From assembly GCA_023423895.1 (NCBI GenBank), contig JAFAER010000109.1, positions 1 to 30,252 on the forward strand: a stretch of DNA of 30,252 bases, in the 5' to 3' direction. Made by a program: the position numbers and the translations under genes. The notes beneath the pieces were generated by a model. It did no database searches and was not told where the DNA came from. It saw only the letters and a list, made by a program, of their open reading frames with translations. Positions within the stretch are counted from its first letter, which is position 1, and each line of letters opens with the position of its first letter. This DNA comes from Pseudomonadota bacterium (GTDB lineage Bacteria > Myxococcota_A > Polyangia > Polyangiales > Polyangiaceae). Below, piece after piece: positions 15,036 to 23,200 of this stretch.

Positions 15036-15542
15036 TCAGCGGGCGTGCTGCATCGGTCCGCCGCCGTTGACGTGACGGCGATTGCGACCCGGCGAAGCCG
15101 TCGTCGGGAAGAAGGCTGCAAAGCCCTTCTCGACCGCACGCTCGAAGGCGCCCTGCATCTTCGCGCCGAGGCGCTCGAGCTCTTCTTCGGGGACGTGCTT
15201 CTTCACCTTAGGGAACATTTCCTTCTCTTCTTCCTCGACGTGGTGCTCGATCAGCTCCTTGAGCACCATCGCGCGGGTCTTCTTCTCGTTGCCCGTTGCC
15301 GTGAGGAGGCGCGCGAGCTCGAAGCGCGCGACGGCGTGCTCCTCGAACGACTCCGAGACCATGTCCTTCATGATCTCCTTCACGCGCGGATAGAAGATGT
15401 GTTCCTCGATGACCATGTGAGCGACCAGCTCGTCGGCCAGGTTGCGAAGCGCCTCGGACGTCGCCGGCGCGCCCTCCGACATCTTCTCGAGGACCTTCTT
15501 CACCTTCTCGTGCTGCTCTTTGAGTAGATCGATCGCGTTCAT
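15036..15542 (-). CDS. Hemerythrin HHE-domain protein
   Basis: A 168-residue four-helix protein that would bind a diiron centre and O2, NO or peroxide. It starts MNAIDLLKEQH, the usual start of this family, so the ATG at 15542 is preferred over ATGs at 15590 and beyond, whose extra residues are Arg/Pro-rich. Likely iron ligands are His11, His42 and Glu46 (AHMVIEEH), His69 (FEEHAVAR), and His101 with Glu105 (IEHHVEEEEKEMFP). A basic Gly/Arg tail of about 20 residues (SPGRNRRHVNGGG) lies beyond the helical bundle. No clear Shine-Dalgarno is seen. It is divergent from the HAD gene. Confidence 0.9.
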   Translation of the reverse strand: MNAIDLLKEQHEKVKKVLEKMSEGAPATSEALRNLADELVAHMVIEEHIFYPRVKEIMKDMVSESFEEHAVARFELARLLTATGNEKKTRAMVLKELIEHHVEEEEKEMFPKVKKHVPEEELERLGAKMQGAFERAVEKGFAAFFPTTASPGRNRRHVNGGGPMQHAR

Positions 15543-15712
15543 GAACTCAGGGGCAGCAAGCCGCGTACCTCCAGCGGCGTCGCGCATCATGACGGCGCAT
15601 AGCGCCTGGACAGGAGGTGAGCTCGGGGCGGCCCTCCTCACCTGTGGAGAAAGCGCGACGCTCGCTCGACCGTAGGCACGTGGACTGCAACACGCTCCCT
15701 GGAAGGTGAGCC

Positions 15713-16438
15713 ATGGCGCGGATCCGAGCCGTCCTGTTCGACATCGATGGAACCCTGCTCGACAGCAACGACGCACATGCTCATGCGTGGCTCGATTCGC
15801 TACGCGGCCACGGGAAGAACGTTCCCTTCGAGCTGCTGCGATCGAAGATCGGCATGGGTGGAGACAAGCTGCTTCCGGAGGTGGCCGGGATCGACAAGGA
15901 ATCGACCGAGGGCAAGGCCATCACCGAGCGGCGTTCGGTGATCTTCAAGTCCCACTATCTTCCCGACCTGGGACCGTTCCACGGAGCGCGCGTCCTCGTC
16001 GATCGCCTGAGATCGCGCGGGCTCGTCTGCGCTGCGGTCTCGTCGTCCTCGTCGGAGGACATCGCCGATCTCCTCCGCGTCGCCGGCGTTGCCGATCTGA
16101 TCGACGTGGTGGTCTCGGCCGATGATGCAGACCGGAGCAAGCCCGATCCGGATCTCGTCCAGGCCGCGCTCGAGCGCATCGGCGTGACGGCCGCCGAAGC
16201 CCTCATGATCGGCGACACTCCGTACGACATCGCCGCGGGAGAACGTGCGGGCGTCCCCGTCGTCGCACTGCGCTGTGGAGGCGGGTGGACGGACCGCGAC
16301 CTCGCGGGCGCGATCGCAATCTACGACGATCCCGCCGACCTCTCCTCCCAGCTCGATCGCTCCCCCCTCGCGCTCGATCGGGAATCGGACCCGCCGCCCA
16401 CGCTGACGAAGATGCGAGCGCGACGGATCGCGGTGTGA
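15713..16438 (+). CDS. HAD-family hydrolase (phosphoglycolate phosphatase / phosphoglucomutase-like)
   Basis: A 241-residue cytoplasmic phosphatase or phosphomutase of HAD subfamily I. Motif I is FDIDGTLLDS (nucleophile Asp10, Asp12). Motif II is the Ser run at 110-114, motif III Lys143 in SKPDPD, and motif IV IGDTPYD (Asp168, Asp172). The helical cap between residues 15 and 90 is of the C1 type. A Pro/Arg-rich tail of about 35 residues follows the core. GGAAGGTG lies 4 nt before the ATG. The substrate cannot be told from sequence. Confidence 0.92.
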   Translation: MARIRAVLFDIDGTLLDSNDAHAHAWLDSLRGHGKNVPFELLRSKIGMGGDKLLPEVAGIDKESTEGKAITERRSVIFKSHYLPDLGPFHGARVLVDRLRSRGLVCAAVSSSSSEDIADLLRVAGVADLIDVVVSADDADRSKPDPDLVQAALERIGVTAAEALMIGDTPYDIAAGERAGVPVVALRCGGGWTDRDLAGAIAIYDDPADLSSQLDRSPLALDRESDPPPTLTKMRARRIAV

Positions 16439-16447
16439 ACGCGGGAG

Positions 16448-16481
16448 GCCGAGGCGCTGCGCGCACGCAGCGCCGCTCGGC
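16448..16481. terminator. Bidirectional hairpin between convergent genes
   Basis: GGCGCTGCG (16453-16461) pairs with CGCAGCGCC (16466-16474) around a CGCA loop. GCCGA/TCGGC extend the stem to 14 pairs past a two-base bulge. It lies between the HAD stop (16438) and the stop of the minus-strand lipoprotein (16487). There is no T-run. Confidence 0.65.
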
Positions 16482-16486
16482 TGGCT

Positions 16487-16771
16487 CTACTTGTAGCCGC
16501 TGAAACCGCCGCCCGGTCGGGCATCGCTGCGCCGGTGGACGTCCTTGTCGTCCGACTTCCCGTCGACGTCGGAAGCGGGCGCGACCGAATGCTGCGACTT
16601 GCCGACCTTCGGGGCGTCGTCGGTGAAGCGAACGTCCGCTGCCATGAGCTGCGTCGTCGACACGGTCGGGCTGGACGGACAGGCAACGGTCTTCGACGCG
16701 CGCGTTCCACATCCCATCAGTGAGAATGTGACGAGCACCGCGAGGGCGCCTGCGCAGCGGTCGAGCTTCAT
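16487..16771 (-). CDS. Small lipoprotein, unknown
   Basis: A 94-residue lipoprotein: MKLDRCAGALAVLVTFSLMGC gives a signal peptide with lipobox (Cys 21). The mature part is hydrophilic (Ser, Asp, Lys) and ends GGGFSGYK, with no recognisable domain. The frame is open to 16915, but the ATG at 16771 is chosen. It gives a normal signal peptide, and a good promoter (TTGCAC, 16 nt, TATGAG) ends 7 nt before it, so upstream starts would not be transcribed. It is divergent from the cytochrome gene. Confidence 0.8.
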   Translation of the reverse strand: MKLDRCAGALAVLVTFSLMGCGTRASKTVACPSSPTVSTTQLMAADVRFTDDAPKVGKSQHSVAPASDVDGKSDDKDVHRRSDARPGGGFSGYK

Positions 16772-16778
16772 GGGCCGG

Positions 16779-16806
16779 CTCATAGCACTGCGGCGCTTGG
16801 GTGCAA
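16779..16806 (-). promoter_or_regulatory. Promoter that fixes the lipoprotein start (leaderless)
   Basis: On the minus strand TTGCAC (16806-16801), a 16-nt spacer and TATGAG (16784-16779), with TGC directly before the -10. Transcription should begin at or next to the ATG at 16771. Confidence 0.55.
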
Positions 16807-16983
16807 CGGTCGTTCCCGCACCTTCGCTCGGGGAAGCGCGGAGATACGAAGCCGCAACGCCTGCTTCGACGCGCGACCCCGACCAAACGGCCACGGATCG
16901 ACGCGTCTGCCCCATCCGAACCGTCCCCGGGCGTGTTCCCCCCGCGCTACACCCCAGCTCGTTCGAAGGTTAGGCTCCCCAGG

Positions 16984-18921
16984 TTGTCCCCGTGCGCCTC
17001 CGTTTCCCCGCGCGCTCTGCGCCGTGACGTCGTCGCCTGGAGACGCATCGCGCCTGTGCTCGCGATCGTCCTCGTGGGCTCAATCGCCGCGAGCGCATGC
17101 ACGACCGAGGAAGAACCCTCTGGCGATGCCGTGCAGCCATGCAAGGCCTTCGCGGCTGCGCCGGAAGCGCGTTACGAGCTCGAGCCCGTGGCCAACGTCG
17201 CAGACGTTCGCGCGATCGCGGCCGCGACGAAGGCGTACGGGCTCGATGGCGCGGGTCGGCTACATGTCCTCGCGGAGACGCCGAGCGTCGCCATCGAGCT
17301 CGGCGCGGCCGTACGAGCCGTCGCCGTCTCGTCGGACGGATCGAAGCTCTACGCGCTCCGCGGCGCGACCACGCTCGAGATTTCCCGCTACGCGGCGTCC
17401 GCTGACGGGCTCGGGTTCGACCCGGCGAGCATCGAATCGATGGCGCTCGCCACCGGCGCACGAACGGACGGCGGAGCGCTCGCGGTCGACCGCGACGGCG
17501 CGCTCTGGGTGGCGACTCCCGACGGTTCGACGAGCGCCGCGCAGGACCCGACATCCCGTCTCGGCAAAGTCCTCCACATCACGAACGACGCCGACGTGAA
17601 GGTCTTCGCTCGTGGCTTCCGCAGCCCTTCGGCGCTCGACGTCGATCCCGAGCTCGGCGAGGTCTGGGTCGCGGACACGCGCGCCGACGGATCGAGCGCG
17701 GAAATCGACCTCGTGCGCGAGGGCAAGAGCTACGGGTGGCCGATCCTCGACGGCCTCGATTGCCACGCGCCCGCGCAAGACTGCGTACGCGACGGTCATG
17801 TGCCGCCCGTCGCTGTGATGGACACGACGCCGATCGGCGCGTTCATCGCCCGCGACGAGCGCGTGAGCCCGCTCGCAGGCAACCTCGTCTTCGCCGCCGC
17901 GGAGCTCGGCGTGCTTGCACCCTTCGGCCCGTCCGGTCCGGCTGCACTCGCGAAGCTCGGGGTGCCGGCGCGCGCCGTAGGGCGCGGGCCCGGTGGTGCC
18001 GTCTTCGTCGCAACCGGCGACGTCGTCTCGCGGGTGGCGCCCGTGGCACCGGCAGCGCCGACGTCGCTCCTCGCGACGGGATGTTTCGACATGACCTCGC
18101 CGAACGGCGCGCCCGCGGGTGCGGTCGCTTATGACGTGGCGTCGCCGCTCTGGTCCGATGGCGCGGACAAGGAGCGGTTCGTCGTCATTCCGCCCGGTCA
18201 GCGCGGGCGCGCCCTGCCCGACGGCGATCTCCGACTTCCCGTCGGGACCGTCGCCGTGAAGACGTTCATCGTCGACGGCAGAAAAATAGAGACGCGCCTC
18301 CTCGTCCAGCACGAGCTCGAGAACTGGGTCGGTTATTCGTACGCCTGGAACGAGACGGGCACGGACGCGGAGCTCGTCATCGGCAATCGCATGAAGGCGC
18401 TCGGCGGCGGCAAGCGCTGGTACTTCCCGAGCACGGCCGATTGCAGTGCATGCCACACGCCGGCGGCGGGCTACACGCTCGGGCTCGAGGCGACGCAGCT
18501 CGGCGCTGCAGCATTCGACGCGAGGCTCGTCGCGCCGACCGATCGCGCGGAGCATGAGCATTCACCTCTCGCCGGGACGAAGTCGACGGAGCGCTCGATC
18601 GAGGAGCGTGCTCGCGGATACCTGCACGCGAACTGCTCGATGTGCCACCGCGACGGGAGCGCGACCGGGCTGGCCGAGCTCGATCTGCGCATCGATGTCC
18701 CGCTCGATCGAACGGGCCTCTGCGCCCCGCCCAAGGCAGGAGCCTTCGGGATCGCCAATGCGCGCGTCGTAGCCCCTGGCGCGCCAGGCGAATCCGTGCT
18801 CTTGCATCGCATGAAGGCGCTCGACGAAGCGCGAATGCCGAAGCTCGGCTCACACGTCGTCGACGCCGATGCCGTGAACCTCATCGAAGAGTGGATCCGC
18901 GCTCTCGCCTCGTGTCCGTGA
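16984..18921 (+). CDS. SO2930-type diheme c-type cytochrome lipoprotein with beta-propeller N-terminal part
   Basis: An exported redox lipoprotein of about 645 residues. A signal anchor ends in AASAC (Cys 39 from this start). Residues about 60-350 look like a glucose/sorbosone dehydrogenase-type propeller (GGALAVDRDGALWVATPDG, ARGFRSPSALDVDPELGEVW, GKSYGWP). The C-terminal part matches the SO2930-type cytochrome family, with its SPLWSDGADKERFVVIPPG and ENWVGYSYAWNE segments. It carries two haem sites, CSACH (487-491) and CSMCH (551-555), and an RMP that may give a Met ligand (about 617-619). The start is uncertain: the TTG at 16984 follows TACACC (16948-16953); a GTG at 16933 is an alternative. 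It is coupled to the next gene by a GTGA overlap. Confidence 0.85.
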   Translation: MSPCASVSPRALRRDVVAWRRIAPVLAIVLVGSIAASACTTEEEPSGDAVQPCKAFAAAPEARYELEPVANVADVRAIAAATKAYGLDGAGRLHVLAETPSVAIELGAAVRAVAVSSDGSKLYALRGATTLEISRYAASADGLGFDPASIESMALATGARTDGGALAVDRDGALWVATPDGSTSAAQDPTSRLGKVLHITNDADVKVFARGFRSPSALDVDPELGEVWVADTRADGSSAEIDLVREGKSYGWPILDGLDCHAPAQDCVRDGHVPPVAVMDTTPIGAFIARDERVSPLAGNLVFAAAELGVLAPFGPSGPAALAKLGVPARAVGRGPGGAVFVATGDVVSRVAPVAPAAPTSLLATGCFDMTSPNGAPAGAVAYDVASPLWSDGADKERFVVIPPGQRGRALPDGDLRLPVGTVAVKTFIVDGRKIETRLLVQHELENWVGYSYAWNETGTDAELVIGNRMKALGGGKRWYFPSTADCSACHTPAAGYTLGLEATQLGAAAFDARLVAPTDRAEHEHSPLAGTKSTERSIEERARGYLHANCSMCHRDGSATGLAELDLRIDVPLDRTGLCAPPKAGAFGIANARVVAPGAPGESVLLHRMKALDEARMPKLGSHVVDADAVNLIEEWIRALASCP

Positions 18922-19199
18922 TCGCCGACCCGTCGCCCTGTACCGTCGAGAAGAAGTGCTCCAGCACCGGCAAGGCGTGCGCGGTCGACGATCGTGCGTG
19001 TCAGAGCGACGCGGTCGCGAACGGCCTCGAGATCACCTGCGAGCACGTCGAGCCGCGCGGCTTCGTCTATTGCCCGCCGGGTGGAGAGCAGCGCGACTCG
19101 AGCGTGGTGTGGATTCTCCTCGCTGTCGCGCTCGGCATTGCTGCGCTCGGCGGTGTGCTGTCGTTCGTCCTTCTCAGGAAGCGAAGCACGACACCCTGA
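18918..19199 (+). CDS. Cys-rich single-pass membrane microprotein
   Basis: A 93-residue protein of unknown family. The GTG at 18918 overlaps the cytochrome stop as GTGA, so translation is coupled. The N-terminal 60 residues hold six cysteines (8, 14, 21, 28, 41, 52), suggesting three disulfides and an extracytoplasmic location. A membrane helix follows (about 63-86, WILLAVALGIAALGGVLSFV) and then the basic RKR. By the positive-inside rule the N-terminus is outside, although there is no cleavable signal peptide. A GTG two codons upstream is possible. Context suggests a partner or anchor of the diheme cytochrome. Confidence 0.7.
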   Translation: MIADPSPCTVEKKCSSTGKACAVDDRACQSDAVANGLEITCEHVEPRGFVYCPPGGEQRDSSVVWILLAVALGIAALGGVLSFVLLRKRSTTP

Positions 19200-19299
19200 C
19201 AGCTCTGACGTACGCGACAAGCTCAGGCATCGTGGCGCCGGTACGCACGTGCTCGCGCGTCGCTGCGACAAACCACCACCTGGATCGGGCGTCCTAAAG

Positions 19300-19319
19300 A
19301 TAGTTGACTCTCAAACTAA
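19300..19319 (+). promoter_or_regulatory. Operator-like inverted repeat overlapping a -35
   Basis: ATAGTTGACTCTCAAACTAA is an imperfect palindrome: TAGTTGA against TCAA-a-CTA. It contains TTGACT (19304-19309); TGTAGT 19 nt later is a possible -10. It is an AT-rich spot in a GC-rich region, 28 bp before a gene for a DNA-binding-type protein. It may be an autoregulatory site. Confidence 0.45.
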
Positions 19320-19346
19320 CTCCGCGGATGTAGTAGCGAATCTCCC

Positions 19347-19763
19347 ATGCCCGAAGAGCGTCGAATCCCGGAGCACATTGCGAGGCTCCTCACGTCGTCG
19401 ATCGAGACCGTCGAACGACTCGACGTGCTCCTGCATCTTCGTGCAAACAAGGAGAAATCGTTCGCGGCAAAGACTGTCGCCCAGGCCCTGCACATGTCGA
19501 CGGCCGTCGCGGAGCAGCACCTTGCGATCCTCTGCGGCAGAGGGTTCTTGACGGTCAGCATCGGTACCGATCTCATTTACGGCTACCAGCCGGTGAGCTC
19601 TGCGATCGACGCTGCGATGAAGGAAGTTGCGGACCTCACTCGCGACCGACGGCGGGACGTCGTCGCGACGCTGCGCAGCGCGAGCTCCCGGGATCCGGTG
19701 CATGCCTTCGCCAATGCGTTCTTGATCCGCAAGACAGACAAGAAGGGGGACTCCGGTGGGTGA
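19347..19763 (+). CDS. Winged-helix-like regulator, first gene of a DUF5985 operon
   Basis: A 138-residue protein with a predicted winged helix at about 14-80: IETVERLDVLLHLRANKE, then FAAKTVAQALHMSTAVAEQH (turn and recognition helix), then ILCGRGFLTVSIGTDLIYGY (wing). The C-terminal helices (SRDPVHAFANAFLIRK) are shared, from memory of the arrangement, with proteins that precede DUF5985 genes in other Proteobacteria. No effector domain is seen. The ATG at 19347 lies 28 bp after a palindromic site. The stop overlaps the GTG of the next gene by 8 nt. Confidence 0.75.
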   Translation: MPEERRIPEHIARLLTSSIETVERLDVLLHLRANKEKSFAAKTVAQALHMSTAVAEQHLAILCGRGFLTVSIGTDLIYGYQPVSSAIDAAMKEVADLTRDRRRDVVATLRSASSRDPVHAFANAFLIRKTDKKGDSGG

Positions 19764-20016
19764 GGTCGTCTACATCCTCTGCGCAGTGACCAGTCTCGCC
19801 TGCGCGGTGCTCCTCGTGCGCGCCTATCTCCGGAGCAAGTCGCCGCTGTTGCTCTGGAGCAGCGTCTGCTTCGTCGGACTGCTCATCAACAACATCATCC
19901 TCGTCATCGACCTGGTGTTCATGAAATCCGAGGTCGACCTCCTCCTCGCGCGCGACCTGACGAACACCGCGTCGATCCTGGCGCTGGTGATCGGTCTCGT
20001 CTGGAGCTCGCGCTGA
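19756..20016 (+). CDS. DUF5985 family membrane protein
   Basis: An 86-residue membrane protein with about three helices (5-23, 31-53, 68-83). It has the family-like segments LCAVTSLACAVLLVRAYLRS, PLLLWSSVCFVGLLINNIIL and VIDL. The function of the family is unknown. The GTG start lies inside the end of the winged-helix gene, and the stop overlaps the next ATG (TGATG). It is probably co-translated and may pair with the following protein. Confidence 0.8.
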   Translation: MGEVVYILCAVTSLACAVLLVRAYLRSKSPLLLWSSVCFVGLLINNIILVIDLVFMKSEVDLLLARDLTNTASILALVIGLVWSSR

Positions 20017-20285
20017 TGGGGCTCGCAGACCTCCACGACTTCTTCACCGGCATCGGAGCGATGGGTTGGCTCGTCGCGACCGCCTTCTTCCTCCGTTTCT
20101 GGCGCGAGACGAAGGACCGCCTGTTCTTGCTCTTCTCCGTTGCGTTCGCGGCGCTGGCATTGAACCGCGTGCTCCTCGCCGTGCTCGCCGTCGGCCGCGA
20201 GTCGCTCTGGTACCTGTACTTGATCCGACTCTCCGCCTTCGTGATCATCGCCTGGGCGGTGATCGACAAGAATCGACGCGCCTGA
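20016..20285 (+). CDS. Second DUF5985-like membrane protein
   Basis: An 89-residue membrane protein, also with about three helices (10-29, 36-56, 64-83). It has the motif FWRETKDRLFLLFSVAFAAL, similar in layout to the first DUF5985 protein (RxxLLLxSxxFxxLxxN). It starts in a TGATG overlap. The two products may form a heteromer. Its stop is three bases from the stop of the convergent GH13 gene, inside the palindrome TGAGCGTCA, so no terminator fits between them. Confidence 0.78.
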   Translation: MGLADLHDFFTGIGAMGWLVATAFFLRFWRETKDRLFLLFSVAFAALALNRVLLAVLAVGRESLWYLYLIRLSAFVIIAWAVIDKNRRA

Positions 20286-20288
20286 GCG

Positions 20289-23200
20289 TCAGCTCTTGGA
20301 CGCCGGGCTGCCCGCGGTGCGCGAGGAGGCGGGCTCGACCTTCGGGGCCGGGCCGAGCTTCGCGGCGATCTTCTCGGCGCGATAGCCCTCACGCTCCGCG
20401 AGCTTTGCAAGCGTCTGCGCTTCCGCGACGGCCGCCGACGGCGTGATGCGACCATAGGAAGAGACCGCCTCGCGCTCGGCGAGGAACCGCGCGAGCTCCT
20501 CGAACCGCTCCTTGTTCAGCCAGATCGTCCCGCCCGCCTCGTGGACGTTCATGAACGTCTGACCACGCTTCGAGCCGAGCGCGAGCCGCAAGGCAGACGC
20601 GATCGGTCCGGTCGGCAACGTGGCACCGAGCAGCACGAGAGCGGTGCACCGCTGCGCTTCCGGGGCGTCCGCCATCGTGGCGAAGCCCGCCGCGACCGGC
20701 GTGGCGAGATCCCATTCGGCGAGCAGCGCTTCGCGTGCGGCCCACGCCGCAGGCGGCACCGCGTGCGGAGCCGCCTGCGGACGCTCCGCCACCTTCGACG
20801 GCGATGCCTCCGGCGCCGGACGCGACGACGCGGTCGCCGTGCTCACCGTGCGCGACGTCGTCTTGTCCGCGACGGCGAGCTTCGTCTCGACGGCCGGCGC
20901 CGACGTGGCGGACGCCTCGACCTCGGGTGACGCCGTCTCCGCCGCAGCGGTGCGGGTCTCCTCTTCCTCCGCCTGCGACGGCGTCGGCGGACGCGCGAGG
21001 GCGTCCGCGACGGCCTTCTCCGTGCCCTCGAGAATGCCGAGGACCGCTTCCACCTGCACGAGCGCCACCAGCAGGTTCACGTCGAGCGCTTCGCTGTGCA
21101 CCTCCTCCGCGTTCGCGACGCGCTGGCTTCCGTTCGTCGGACGCGGTAGGGCGCCGTCCACGAGCTTCGTGCCGTTCGTCGCGCTGGCGTCGCTCGGCTT
21201 GGCAGGCGCTTCCTTGACCGGAAGCGGCTTCACGGCGGCCTTCGGCATCGCACGAACGACCTCACCCAGCGCTGCGAGTCGATCGCCCGCGGCGCGAAGC
21301 GCTTCATCGCGTTCCACCATGACGTCGCGCCCACAACGCTGCGAGAGCATCCAGTCGAGGCCGTCCGCGACATGACCGAGCCGCTCCTCGAGCGCGGCGC
21401 GCGCGGCGACGCCGTCCTTCGCGACGTCGAGCTGCGACGCCAGATACTCGACGTGCCCCTTCGAGGTCGCCTCGCGCAGCGGGGCGTGAACAGGCCGGAA
21501 GTAGAGGTCCTTCACCGCGCGCTCGATGTCCGGAACGCCACGTCCGGCGAGCTCCGCGGCGAGACGATCGTACGGCTGCTCGCGCGTCGCGGTCACGGGA
21601 CGGAACCCCGAGAGCACGTGGTACTTGAACGCTTGCAGCTCCCAGACGAGCCCGCCCTCGGCGATGTCGCGCGCGGGCCTCAGGTACTCGAGCCCGTGCG
21701 AGATGTCTCGGATCACGAGCCATTCGCCGCGGCCGGGATCGATCGCGAGCTCCTGCGCGACGTTGCCGCGGTGCGTGCTCTTCCAGATACGGCCGCGCGT
21801 CGTCTTGAACTTGTTGTTGTAGACGACGAGCGCGCGCTCGCTTCCGGCGCCGTTCGAATACGCGAACACGTCCGTGTCGGCATGACCGTGATCGGTCACG
21901 AAGTCGTAGAGGGCGAAGTGCTCGACGCCGCTGAAGAGATACCGCTTGTGGAGCAGCGGGAAGATCTCGCGCTCGTGTCGGCGAATCACCGCCTCGTTCG
22001 GCTTCTCGTCCCAGCGCGCGCGCCGGTACTCCATGCCGTATTTCTCGTGCAGGCCTTCGATCTGGCCGTGACCGAACATGGGCAGTCCCGGCATCGTGCA
22101 CATGAGCACGCAGACGCCGAAGTACTTGTCGTCGTCACCGAACTGGGCGACCGCGGTCTCCTCGTCCGGATTGTTCATGAAGTTGACGAAGCGCTTGAGG
22201 ATCTCGGGATCGAAGTCGAGGACGTTCGTGATCGTCGCGCGATACTTCTCGTTCTCCTCGCGCTTCAGCATGTTCATGAACGCCGAGTTGTAGACACGGT
22301 GCATCCCGAGCGTCCGGACGAAGTAGCCCTCCATCATCCAGAACGCCTCGGCGAGCAGCAGCGTGTCGGGCGCCCGCGCGGCGACCTCGTCGACCACCTC
22401 GCGCCAGAACTCGACGGGGATTGCGCGATCGAACTCCTCCTGCGTCATCGCGTAGTCCGCGCGCGAGGGGATCGAGCCGCCCTGCCCCGGCAGCGGATAC
22501 CAGAGGCGCTGGATGTGGCGCTTCGCGAGCGTCATTGCCGCGTCGAAGCGGATGATGGGGAACATGCGCGCGACGTGGAGGATCGTCTCGATGACGGCGC
22601 GGCGGACCTCCGGATTCAGGTAGTCGAGCTGCGCGGTGTCGTTCCACGGCATGCTCGTGCCGTCGTTGCCGTGGTAGATGTAGCGATCTTCGCCGCTCCA
22701 CTCGTCGTGGCGGCGGAAGACGACGGCCGCGTCGGTCTTGTTCCAGTAGCCTTCTTCGAGGAAGACACTGACGCGGTTGTTGTCCGCGAGGTTCGGCCCG
22801 CCGAACCGGTACGCGGGGAACGGCGGCGTGCGCGTCTGGAGGAACCAGTCGGGGTGGTCGATCACCCAGTCGCCGTCGATGCCGACGTGGTTGGGGACCA
22901 TGTCCGCGGCGAGGCGGACTCCGCGCGCCCACGCTCGCTGCTTCAGGTTCTCGTACGCGTGGTACCCACCGAGCTCTTGGGCGATGTCATAGCGCTTCAG
23001 CGAATACGCGCTCGCGAGCGCGTCGTGGTCGCCGCGCATCTGCTTGACCTTGCGAGACGCGTCGCTGCGCTCGAAGAGGCCGATGAGCCACAAGCCATTC
23101 AGCCCGCTCGACGCGAGCAAGTCGAGCTCTTCGTCCGGGATCTGATCGAGCCGCTGGATGTCGCGCCCGTACTTCTTCGCGAGCTGGTCGAGCCACACGT

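Noticed and set aside
14900..15139. A 79-codon minus-strand frame and matching plus-strand frames between the FHA and hemerythrin genes
   Set aside because: They are Arg-rich, without start context, and partly overlap the hemerythrin 3' end; they look like chance frames.
16801..16983. An upstream GTG start for the diheme cytochrome gene
   Set aside because: It lies on the divergent lipoprotein promoter and would put 99 Arg/Pro-rich residues before the lipobox Cys.
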